Assembly (NCBI GenBank): GCA_902651635.1
Contig: CACRSC010000002.1
Coordinates: 523,655-587,654, forward strand
Direction of reading: 5' to 3'
Length of the DNA stretch: 64,000 bases
Origin: Mastigamoeba balamuthi
Lineage: Eukaryota; Evosea; Mastigamoebida; Mastigamoebidae
Below, in pieces: positions 43,743-54,034 of the stretch. The notes below the pieces were generated by a model. That model made no database searches, was not told the origin of the DNA, and was given only the letters and a program-made list of their open reading frames with translations. The position numbers were made by a program, and so were the translations under genes. Each line of letters begins with the position of its first letter. Positions within the stretch are counted from its first letter, which is position 1.

Positions 43743-44530
43743 TACAGTACCGTGCAGGACCTGTAGTGATGACCTTCAGTTTCCATACAGATACTGCAAA
43801 AAAGATCACTGGAAATCAAATAACGTCTTTTTGCACAGTAAAAGATAAACCACACAGAAACTGCACAGTGACTGCACAGCTTACCCTCTGAATGTGATTG
43901 TAAAAGTCAAATTCAAATTAATACAATGTGAATCACAACCAACTAGCCCATCTTAATATTTCAAATAAGGATATGCCTCGGTCATCTTAGCCTTCAGAAT
44001 GCCCATGGCATTTTCGATTAAATTAAACTCAGGGCTGCATGCTGGTCAGGGGAGGCAGATAATGTTGTTTTTGGCTTTCCATTGGGAGTACACTTAACTG
44101 GTATGGTATGTTCACTGATATTGTTCTGCCAGAAGCCACTTCATCTGATCATTTGTAAAATCATGCTGAACTATTTTTAGCACAGTTTTGAACAAAGAAG
44201 TCTGAAACTTGGCATTAATAGCATGAAAATAGTAAAGAGTAATGCCCGAAGGTTAAGGGACTTGTGAAGAAGTGAGACTGAGTAAGAAGGCTGGGATTTT
44301 ACTCTGGCCAGAATTTGTTTGTTCTCTTTCTCTGTAATTGTTCTTCTGACATTTTTGATGATAATGAAGATACACCATCTGATCACTGATTCATTTATTA
44401 TTAGACTGTTCCACAGCTGCAGTGCATGTACTGTGCAATGTGCCTCTTTCTGTAGTGAGGGCCCATTGAATGGTTATGCAAGAACTATATCTCTTATCAC
44501 TGTTTCTCTGTGAGAGACATTTGTCTTCAT
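43743..44530 (-). mobile_element. Second, more decayed Tc1/mariner copy
   Basis: Sequence at 43985-44070 and 44180-44525 aligns with the copy at 37.9-38.9 kb (shared CAGGGCTGCATGCTGG, and the N-terminal region ending in TCTGTGAGAGACAT against TCTGTAAGAGACAT). Large internal parts are missing and no long frame survives. TACAGTACCGTGCAGG at about 43744 resembles a Tc1-type terminal repeat, but I found no matching inverted partner. Confidence 0.7.
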
Positions 44531-46320
44531 CTAAAATTCGGAATATCTGTAATTCTATGATCAGATCATAATACGACCTATAATCACTCCAGTAACATTC
44601 TTAACAATTGAAGTGTTCGTGAAATAAGATAAACTAGTTAATTGTGATTTGTACTAGTAGCTAGTACCTATGACAGTTAAGCTTGTTGGACCAGTCCAGG
44701 CCGGGAAACCAATGTAATATTTGAAAACTGTTTATGCAGAATGGAGAAAAATCGGAAGAAAGAACATCTACATACGGAACTGCGCCCCTTGAGGGTGTTT
44801 AGAAGGAAGATCAGATGAGTTAAGATCATGTTGGTTTCTTAATTGTCTTTATGAGGTCTGTCTTTACCCTGACATAACTGGTATAAAATCACACCTTTCA
44901 TTATGAAATCACACATGCTAAAGACCTGATGATAGCATATCTGATTCTTAAAAAATGCTCATAGGTTATTCTAAATCTGTGGTAAATACTTACTCTTAGG
45001 TGTTTATGTCAAACAGCAAAGAGCTTCTTATAGAGTACTACATGAACTGAGACAAGAAAGCCATATGGATGGCGGTACAAAAGATCGGATGAGTTCTTCT
45101 TGATGTAGGAAAACAGAAAAGAGAGTAGTAGTATTCTCTTTCTTAAACTGAGATTTAGATCTGAATCTGGATAAGACAGTTTGCAAACCCATAGAGACCA
45201 CTTTGAAAAGAATGTAACAGTTTTGGATTCAACTCTTTGAGCTTTTGGGATTTAACCTGATAGGGTTTAAGAATATGATCATTATATTCTTCGTTGTTGA
45301 TCTGGCTAAAAATGAAATGAACTGTGTAGACACATTAGCTAGAAATTATGATTAATAGTGATATATGATAAAGAGCATTTAATATTACCATCTCAGCTTT
45401 CTTAATAATACTATTACTTTTAAGTAGTAAGCAGCTTAATATGTATCTAAGAGGCAGTTTGAAGCAGGTACAATATTCAATCTTGTCATGATTTATTACT
45501 GGACTATTAGTGTTGTACATGCAGGTAGTAAAGAAATTCTTTTATTTTTCTGTATGATAATTTATTCGAATTTCGTTCCCAACAAATGGAACTATGTAAA
45601 AGAGGAAATGAGAAAAGTCATATTTGCTTTTTCTTCATTTCTAATATTTATTGATAAATAAATCTGTCAGAGACAATGAGATTAAGAACTCATATGCCTT
45701 CGAAGGACTTCATACTTCTACTGAGCTGAATAAATAGATTTTTAATTATTCAAGAGTGAGTTAATAGCCTGTTATCTGGGACTTTGTTCGAACTGAACAT
45801 AGAACTACCCTAGACTCATTTCCACTTCTAAGAGGCAGTTCTTCCTCAGTGTTTTCCCAAAATATTGCATCTAACAGTGGGTAAGTTCCTTAAATCACTT
45901 TTAGCTCAGAAGAGAAGGCCGTTTCTTCTTCTTATACAATGTTATCAAATGGCTTTCGTTCATACAGTACAAGCAGTGTGATGAAATATCATTATAAAGA
46001 TATTTACAATCTCTTCAATTATATTGAGTTCATTTTGGAATCCTGAATGGTGTTTCAGATGTGAAAAAATAAGAAAAAATAGAAACCTGGTCTATTGAAT
46101 TCAGTACTCTCTTTTTTCCCCTTTCTGTACCTTCATTATTCACATTAATGTTCCTTAGTTCATAAGCATCCAGCATGATCCTTCTGTGATTGTACTACTT
46201 GCTATTGATAATGGCATGCACAAAGAAGCACCATAAATTTGATGTGAAAAAACAATTGGAGATGGCACAGTGTATGGCAGTATCAGCTCATAGAAAGAGA
46301 GAGGCTGTGGGTGCAGGAGT
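44531..46320. other. AT-rich DNA with no gene seen
   Basis: About 1.8 kb without a frame longer than some 60 codons that looks coding. No repeat of the neighbouring elements was recognised. CATACAGTAC at about 45962 recalls the transposon end at 43743 in the same orientation, possibly the edge of another decayed copy. Confidence 0.5.
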
Positions 46321-47270
46321 TCATGCAATGATGCACTTCTTCTTCTTGAAGTACGCCGGGTCGTCTGTTGCTGTGCTCTTTCTGCGACCAGAGGAAGGGC
46401 CAGACGGTGTTGCAGCCCCAGAGTTGGCCTTGCGGACGAGCCGAACAACATCCGCAAAGGTCTCCTCGACGTTGGAACTCGTCTTCGCACTGGTCTCCTT
46501 GAACGGGATGTCGCCGAAGCTCTTGGCAAGATCCTGGCCCTCACGCGTGGCAACCTTGCGGTACTCGGCCATGTCGCTCTTGTTACCCACGACGGTCATG
46601 GGTATCTCGGACACATCCAGCAGCGTCAGGATCTTGGACCGGAACTTGGGTATCGAGTCGAACCCGTTTCGGTCCGTGATACTGTAGACGAGGATGAACG
46701 CATCGGCCTTGGCGTAGTGCCTGCGGGCAATTGTGCTCGTGAGGCACTGCGCCGGTGAATTTGCGGGGGTGGGGCGGTGCGTTCGCTTACGCTTCGCGCA
46801 ATGCCGAGTACTCCTCCTGTCCCGCTGGATTCGAGACAAGTGTGGGAGGGGAGGATGCGTGAGGGCCACGGTTAAACCGGCTGGGCGGTGTGGGGGCGGT
46901 TGAAGTGCTCTGCTTGTACCTGTATCTACAATTTTGAGCGTGGCTTGCTGGCCGTCGACCCTGAGCCGCTTGGTGAACGCATCCTCGATGGTCTGCAGAA
47001 GTGCCAGTCAGGCCACAGCAGGTGTGGTGTGCAGTGAGGCAACGAGGAGAGGTGCGTACAGGGTTGTAATCTGCAAGTGAGGGGAGGGGGCAGCAGGGGG
47101 TGTCAGTAGTCAAAATGAGAGGAAAATGCGGGGCTGTGAGGGGCAAGGAAGGCCGGCGGACCGGGGTCGAAGCGGTTCTCGACGAGGCGCACCGACAGTG
47201 CAGACTTGCCCACACCACCGTCGCCCACGATGATGATGGTGATCACCTCTCCCTCTGTGTTCTTGGCCAT
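46321..47270 (-). CDS. Ras-family small GTPase with farnesylation motif
   Basis: Five exons (47270-47162, 47070-47060, 46992-46920, 46824-46791, 46720-46321) encode about 208 residues. All G-boxes are present: GDGGVGKSA (P-loop), DYNPTIEDAF (effector loop), DTAGQEEYSALRE (switch II), NKSD and ETSAK. The tail is KKKKCIIA: a polybasic patch plus a CAAX box ending in Ala, which favours farnesylation and plasma-membrane targeting. Exon 2 is only 11 nt and supplies most of DYNP; without it the effector loop is broken and the frame shifts. The protein is Ras-like, more than Rap- or Ral-like, judged from the effector loop. The gene borders the AT-rich island. Confidence 0.93.
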
Positions 47271-47740
47271 CCGGTCCGCTGGGTTTCTTCTGGACCGACG
47301 GGCTGCTTGCCTGCAGGAGCGGGGGAGAGGGGGGAAGAGTGCCCTGTGGTGTGAGAGAGTGCGCCCTGTAAAACTGTTGGGTTGGATCGCTGGGCAGCGT
47401 GGGCAGGCGCGGTGGGCGTGCCCGGCGGCACGCGGGTTGGCGCACTCGGTGGGGTGAGGAGGCTCGCGAGGTGTCCGCGGGGGCACAGCGATCGGAAAGA
47501 GGTGGCCTGCACGCAGCGGGGTGCCCGTGCGGGTGGGTGTTGGCGAGATGAATCTGCCGAAGAGTTTTTTTCGATACTGAATTTCTCTTGTGCTCGCGTG
47601 CCCCCCCGCCGCGGCGCCACACCCTCCAAAACACCCCCCAGCGCTGCATCTCCTTTTCCTATCAAATTTAGACAACAATAGTTCAGTTCTCGCGCACCTC
47701 TGCACCACTTATCGCGCACACACCGCGCGCACACGGGCAT
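47271..47740. promoter_or_regulatory. Divergent spacer between Ras and the IPT gene
   Basis: 470 bases head-to-head. The half near Ras is GC-rich; an AT-rich patch occurs at 47555-47590 and 47650-47690. No named element. Confidence 0.35.
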
Positions 47741-49749
47741 ATGCAGGAGGCCACGGGTGCGGACATTTGCGGGGCGCTGGCTGCGCTGGGCAAGCAGCAG
47801 CCGCAGTACCTGTCGTTCCTCTACGGCGTCGCGCTGCCCAACGAGGGCCCCGTCGACGCCGAGTCGATACTCCGCCTGCTCGACGACGCCAAGAAGCCCG
47901 TCGGGCAGGGCGGCAGCCTCGAGAGCCGCGAGGTCCTCGGCGAGCTGCAGGAGGTGTACCGCCTCGTGAGCTGCGTGACGCCCGAGCAGGCGCTGCCCCT
48001 GACCAAGGGGCTGCTGCCGCAGGGCTCGTGGAAGACGCAGTGCGAGTACATGCTGCGATCGCAGGAGATCATGCAGGGCTGGTCCACCGACATCATCATG
48101 AACTACCACGCACGCATGTCGCACACGCCCGCGAACCAGCAGCGCCAGCAGCTCCTCCAGCTCGAGCCCCTCCTGCCCTGGGATGTGCGCTGATGATGGA
48201 GCGGGCGTTGTTCTTTTTGACGGTCGATTGCTAACTTTGGTGCGGGGGCCTCTCCAGATGGTAGCCCTCGTGGTCGAGCTCTTCTCGCTCCCCCTGCGCG
48301 AGATGATCCACTTTGCCGAGTGGTTCGGGAAGCTCTCGACAAAGGCCATGGGGCAGCTCGTCCGCCTCATCCAGGTCCGCCGCAGACAGTTGCCCCCGCC
48401 CCCCCCGCTAGGCGCTCTCGCGCGCGTCCCCCCGCAAGACACACGTGTCTGATGACGAAAACACACGACGCGCGCGCAGATTGACACGATGGGCTTCCTC
48501 GTCATCCAGAGGCTCCTCGCCTCGGCGGAGCTCACGCCGGAGGCGTGCTGGGTGCAGCCCTCGGGCCCCCTGACCCCGTGAGCCTTCCTCACCTCCCCCT
48601 CTGCGCCTCTTCGTGGCAGAGACGTCACTCTGACGCGGGGAACAGGAACAAAGCTGGGGGCTACGGCGGCGTGTACGTGGACCAGCTCGCCCAGCAGCAG
48701 CAGCAACAACAGCAGCAACAGCAGCAGCAGCAGTACCAGTCCGAGTCGCCAGCGCAGTACGCCGCACAGGCAGTGGCGGCAGCGCCGCCCGGGACGGACC
48801 CTTGCGAGTGCCAGCAGATGGGGCCCGAGGGCGGGCGCATGCCGCACCACACGCCGCCGCTGGTCGAGCGCAAGCTGCCGCGCGCCAAGTCGGGGGGCCA
48901 GCCGTACGCCCTGCCGCGCCAGATGCCGTCGCCGCACACGACGGAGCTGCTGTCGCTGCGCATCGCGCGCCAGCCGCCCAGCAGGACGGTGTACCAGAGG
49001 ATCCTGAAGCCGTTCCCCTCGGTGATGCTGCTGGGGGGCGACGGGGTGACCAAGAGCGGCGCGAACCTCTTTGTCGAGGCGACGCTGACGCGGTCCGACT
49101 GCGAGCTGGAGATCTGCTCGAGCCTCGAGGGGACCAAGGTGGTCAGGGTGACGACGGGCGTCTTCGCCACGTTCAAGAAGCTCAAGATCCTCTCGACGTC
49201 GCAGCAGCAGGGCACGCTGTTCCGCCTGCGCTTCCTCCTCAAGCAGTACATCGGGAATGAGTTCCACGTGGTACCTGGAGCCGTGGCCATCTCTGATCCT
49301 ATCGAGGTCTTTTCACACACGTTATACCTCAGCGACAAGCGTAACGGGTCATCGGGTGCAGTACTCCCTCCTCCCGCCCGCCCCTCCTGCTGTCTTCTGG
49401 AATTGACTGCCTTTTGTGGGCAGACCCCCAACCCTCAGTCAAGGAGATTGTGCCGCAGAGCGGGGCAGCGGGCACGCGCGTTATCGTGGTGGGGTCGAAC
49501 TTTGTCAACTCGCCCACGCTGAGGGTGAGCTTCGGCCTCGTTCCCGTCATTCCGCAGTTTCACGAAGCAGGTACGCCCAATTCGAGTGGTTTTTGCTTGC
49601 CCAACTCATCTCAATCTCGGCACAATTCAGGTGCGCTCATTTGCATCGTACCGTCAGTTCCCGACAAGACGGGTCTCGTGCCCGTCCGAGTTTCAAATGA
49701 CGGCAGGCAGTTCTGCGAGACTTCCACCTCGTTCTACTTTCAAAGCTAA
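47741..49749 (+). CDS. IPT/TIG-domain transcription factor with Gln-rich linker
   Basis: Six exons (47741-48184, 48258-48374, 48480-48551, 48620-49340, 49424-49570, 49631-49749) give 539 residues. The first 210 are helical (LFSLPLREMIHFAEWFGKLS, TMGFLVIQRLLASAELTPE) and unrecognised. A poly-Gln run follows (about 48692-48733). Next comes a beta-rich domain with VYQRILKPFPSVMLLGGDGV, LFVEATLTRSDCELEICSS and PIEVFSHTLYLSDK, whose pattern fits an immunoglobulin-like DNA-binding fold (Rel/STAT/p53 class). The end is an IPT domain, PSVKEIVPQSGAAGTRVIVV to VRVSNDGRQF. Helical, beta-DNA-binding then IPT recalls Rel/COE-type factors. No SH2 or Rel signature was found. The last intron is 60 nt and stop-free. 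Confidence 0.7.
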
Positions 49750-49903
49750 CGGCGATCCAACCCCGATCAACCCACTCGACTAATACCCTCCCCGCCCGCA
49801 AAGAAGACAACAAGGAACATCGAAGAAGAGAGATCGAGGGGGGGTGCTTTAAATGGGAGGCGAGTCAAGCGTTTACGTGCGTGTGAGGCTGTCTGCGGGG
49901 TTT

Positions 49904-52024
49904 CTATCTCTGCACTGGTGACTGCTGCTGGCTTTGGAACTTGCGAGCCAGCAGCTTGAGGAAGTTGGGAGGCTCGTCGACGAAGCAGCGGTCCTTGACG
50001 ATGGTCGTGATGTCCCTGAGCCACAGGTCGCGCATCTCTTGCGAAGCGCACACGAGGTGCCTCACGTTGTCGTCCGTCTTGACCTCCAGCGAGAACACGC
50101 CCGACTTGTCCGGCTTCATCGTCAGCGTCGTCGACGCGTTGATCGGCAGGAAGCCCCGGAACACGTGGGCAAAGTGGTTGTCGGGAGCCCCCTTGAGCTT
50201 CTTGCGCTTGGCGAGCACGAGCGAGTCGTTGAGCAGGTAGCACAGCTCGCTCTTCTTGATCGAGTGCGAGTCCCACGTCCAGTCGCCCTTGCGCATGTAG
50301 TGGCGCCACTTGGCGGGCGCGAGGCCCTCGATCCCCGACAGCTCTTCGCGCAGCTTGTCCATCGACTCTCGCTTGTGCTGCACGTCGTTGATGAACGACG
50401 CCAGCAGCCTCACCATCTTCACCGCCTCCCTGTGCGCAAGAGCCGTGTTCACAACGTTGTCCTGGCTGGCGTGTGTGCGACGCACTCGAGGTCCCTGAAG
50501 CCTGGGTGGAGGCGCGGTGTCTTGGAGAGCAGGTCCTGCAGCAGGAGCACGTAGCGGGGGATTCGCTGCACCGGCCTGTAATTTGCAAGGTGAGTCCCCT
50601 GGCGTGTAGAACGAAGAGATGTGGGGGATGTGCTCACATGATGAGGAGGTCGTTGAGGTCCTGCTTCTTGAGCAGGGGATTTGCTCGCGTCGACTACGCG
50701 CGATCGGTTGGAAATAGAACCGCACAGGCGACGCGATATACTCACGCGAAGGAACGCAGAGAAGCCGGGAGTCTGCTGGGTCTGCAGGAGCGTCGCGATG
50801 GACTTGTCAAAGTTTGTGATGAAGTCGACGTGCGCCACCAGCAGAACAATCTGTCAGCCCCCACACGCGCACCCGCACGCACACAGTCAGCCGTGCCCCT
50901 CTGCACCCTTTTGCGCTCAAGCACGCGCACCGACGACTGGAACACAGTGCCGACAGCCGGGCCCGGAACCCAGCTGGTGGCCGACGAGAACTCGTGCTCG
51001 AGGTTCCTGCGCCGCCACATAGCACAGCCCTCTCGGTGAGCAAGGCGGGAGGACGAGGAAGAGGAGGAGGAAGAGCGTGACGACGCCTGCGCACTGGAGA
51101 AGGGTCGCGTTGCCGGCCTCGATGTCGCGGATGTTGTGGAAGATGGCGTCGAGGTGCTCCTTGCACAGCACCGTGAGGTCCTTGCGCTCAACGCGCTCCG
51201 CCAGCGGCGCGTAGAACACCTTGACGATCGCGTGCAGGCTCTCGACGTAGCTCCTCTCCGTCTCGAGCAGCTCCAGCATGATCCTCCGCCTCAGCTCTGC
51301 CCGGGGAGGCGGGGGGGTGTTGGTCGCCTACGTCATCGCAGATTCGGTGGGTGAGAGGCCCCCGCACTGGCTTTCTCGAAGAGGACGCGGGCCATCCAGC
51401 GGCGGACGTAGGCCTGGCACTTGACGATGCGCGGCAGGTTCGCCTCCATCGTCTTGAGGTACGACTCGAGCTCCTTGCTGAACTCGACGAGCGTCATCTG
51501 CGAGCGCGTCTTGTGCTTGCGCATCTTGGCGATGCGCTGGGCCCCGCACAGGCCCACGGGCGAGACGGGCGTCTCCCACGACCTCTGGTCCGCCCCGGGC
51601 GCCGGCGGCGAGTGCCGCGCCTGCTCCCCCGGCGAGCCCGCGCCCTCCTGCGCCGGCGGCGACGCCAGCGAGGCCGCGAGCCGCGAGGCCAGCGGCGTCG
51701 CGCGCCGCGTGAGGACCGCGCGGTCGGGCTCTGCGGTGAGCGACTGGCACGCGCTCGCCTTCTCCTCGTACTGGCACTCCATGTGGCACACAAACCCGCA
51801 CACTGCGCCGCGGGCAGAGGCCGGGGGAGGTGGTGAGAGAGCGCGGGGAGCGCAGGGGGTGCGAGGAGGGCCCGCGCACTGAGGCACTGGACGCCTGTGG
51901 TGGCGATGAGGTCCTCGGCGCAGACGTCGCAGGGCGCGTGGGTCTTGAACGCCATCTTCTTGAAGACGTGGGGCGTAGCCACGTCCAGCCGCGGCATGGT
52001 GGGCGTCGACTGGGCCTCGGCCAT
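49904..52024 (-). CDS. C1-IQ-DH-PH Rho guanine-nucleotide exchange factor
   Basis: DH-PH proteins load GTP onto Rho-family GTPases. From the N-terminus: a C1 zinc finger (HVFKKMAFKTHAPCDVCAED, then GVQCLMCGFVCHMEC over the first intron); a Ser/Pro/Ala linker; an IQ-like motif (IVKCQAYVRRWMARVLF); the DH domain with LLETERSYVESLHAIV and, across a short exon, DLNDLLIMRPVQRIPRYVLL; then PH (WRHYMRKGDWTWDSHSIKK to DLWLRDITTIV). The gene has at least eight exons; junctions include 51880|51802, 51368|51296 and 51095. Exon 1 is duplicated after a gap, with a second ATG at 53400. The true start may be either copy. Stop at 49904-49906. Confidence 0.88.
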
Positions 52025-53410
52025 CGTGTGCGGGGCNNNNNNNNNNNNNNNNNNNNNNNNNNNNNNNNNNNNNNNNNNNNNNNNNNNNNNNNNNNNNNNN
52101 NNNNNNNNNNNNNNNNNNNNNNNNNNNNNNNNNNNNNNNNNNNNNNNNNNNNNNNNNNNNNNNNNNNNNNNNNNNNNNNNNNNNNNNNNNNNNNNNNNNN
52201 NNNNNNNNNNNNNNNNNNNNNNNNNNNNNNNNNNNNNNNNNNNNNNNNNNNNNNNNNNNNNNNNNNNNNNNNNNNNNNNNNNNNNNNNNNNNNNNNNNNN
52301 NNNNNNNNNNNNNNNNNNNNNNNNNNNNNNNNNNNNNNNNNNNNNNNNNNNNNNNNNNNNNNNNNNNNNNNNNNNNNNNNNNNNNNNNNNNNNNNNNNNN
52401 NNNNNNNNNNNNNNNNNNNNNNNNNNNNNNNNNNNNNNNNNNNNNNNNNNNNNNNNNNNNNNNNNNNNNNNNNNNNNNNNNNNNNNNNNNNNNNNNNNNN
52501 NNNNNNNNNNNNNNNNNNNNNNNNNNNNNNNNNNNNNNNNNNNNNNNNNNNNNNNNNNNNNNNNNNNNNNNNNNNNNNNNNNNNNNNNNNNNNNNNNNNN
52601 NNNNNNNNNNNNNNNNNNNNNNNNNNNNNNNNNNNNNNNNNNNNNNNNNNNNNNNNNNNNNNNNNNNNNNNNNNNNNNNNNNNNNNNNNNNNNNNNNNNN
52701 NNNNNNNNNNNNNNNNNNNNNNNNNNNNNNNNNNNNNNNNNNNNNNNNNNNNNNNNNNNNNNNNNNNNNNNNNNNNNNNNNNNNNNNNNNNNNNNNNNNN
52801 NNNNNNNNNNNNNNNNNNNNNNNNNNNNNNNNNNNNNNNNNNNNNNNNNNNNNNNNNNNNNNNNNNNNNNNNNNNNNNNNNNNNNNNNNNNNNNNNNNNN
52901 NNNNNNNNNNNNNNNNNNNNNNNNNNNNNNNNNNNNNNNNNNNNNNNNNNNNNNNNNNNNNNNNNNNNNNNNNNNNNNNNNNNNNNNNNNNNNNNNNNNN
53001 NNNNNNNNNNNNNNNNNNNNNTCCTGCGCCGGCGGCGACGCCAGCGAGGCCGCGAGCCGCGAGGCCAGCGGCGTCGCGCGCCGCGTGAGGACCGCGCGGT
53101 CGGGCTCTGCGGTGAGCGACTGGCACGCGCTCGCCTTCTCCTCGTACTGGCACTCCATGTGGCACACAAACCCGCACACTGCGCCGCGGGCAGAGGCCGG
53201 GGGAGGTGGTGAGAGAGCGCGGGGAGCGCAGGGGGTGCGAGGAGGGCCCGCGCACTGAGGCACTGGACGCCTGTGGTGGCGATGAGGTCCTCGGCGCAGA
53301 CGTCGCAGGGCGCGTGGGTCTTGAACGCCATCTTCTTGAAGACGTGGGGCGTAGCCACGTCCAGCCGCGGCATGGTGGGCGTCGACTGGGCCTCGGCCAT
53401 CGTGTGCGGG
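51646..53410. repeat. About 390-base direct duplication flanking a 985-N gap
   Basis: 51646-52034 and 53022-53410 are identical or nearly so, offset by 1,376 bases, with Ns from 52037 to 53021. Both copies contain RhoGEF exon 1 and the start of exon 2. The gap size and the duplication probably come from scaffolding one sequence against itself, in which case 53411 onward follows directly from 52034. Confidence 0.85.
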
Positions 53411-54034
53411 GGCGCGCGGAGTGGTGCAGGAGCGGCGCGCGGGGCGCAGAGGCGAATACTAACCTCCGGCCGCCTTTTTAAAACTCCAACGGATTCAGGC
53501 TTCCCCAATCCCGGATTGAGAAATCTCCTGTCGCGCCGAGTTCATATCTTCAACGGGGTTGGTGTTTTCGAGCCCCCTGTGGAAGCAAATGCAGTGGCGC
53601 CGGAGCGCAACAGGCCGGGGACTGCTTTCTGGTACCGCACATGGTGTTTCTGCTAGTATTCCGGGTAAAGTGGTGAGTGGGACAAGCCGAAGAACAAGAA
53701 TAGCCGTTGTGGAGGTTATCACGGTTAACGGCAACAGGCTGCTGAGAGGGGGGAGGGCGACCGAGCAAATAAATGGCAAAATGAAAAATACCAAACAACA
53801 GGATCGAGGATGTGCGGAGTTGAAAACCAACAAGAACCGCACAGCGAGGAGTACGGAAACTAAAGTCCAGTAAAATGAAATTGGTGAAACGACCCAGTCA
53901 GAAAAGACAAGACAGAAATACGTGAATGTATGAGCGAAGGGAATGTCTTATTCTCTCTCTTGAGAACCCAGGCATGAGGGCTTAAGAAGCCAAGGCACTA
54001 AGCAGCCAGCGCCGGCAACGACACGAAACCCGCT
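53411..54034. other. Spacer without a recognisable gene
   Basis: 624 bases between the RhoGEF 5' end and the uL4 3' end. Composition is balanced to AT-rich, with A-rich stretches at 53770-53900. No gene or RNA was recognised. Confidence 0.45.

Larger units (their letters stand above)
37800..46320. other. AT-rich island of repeats with no host-type gene
   Basis: Composition drops abruptly from strongly GC-rich coding DNA to AT-rich DNA at about 37.8 kb and returns at about 46.32 kb, at the stop codon of Ras. The island holds two broken Tc1/mariner transposons, two copies of an unclassified repeat and about 1.8 kb of near-featureless AT-rich DNA (44.5-46.3 kb). No host-style intron donor (GTGCGY) occurs in a believable gene. 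It could be a real transposon nest or a misjoined contig from another genome. Confidence 0.7.
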
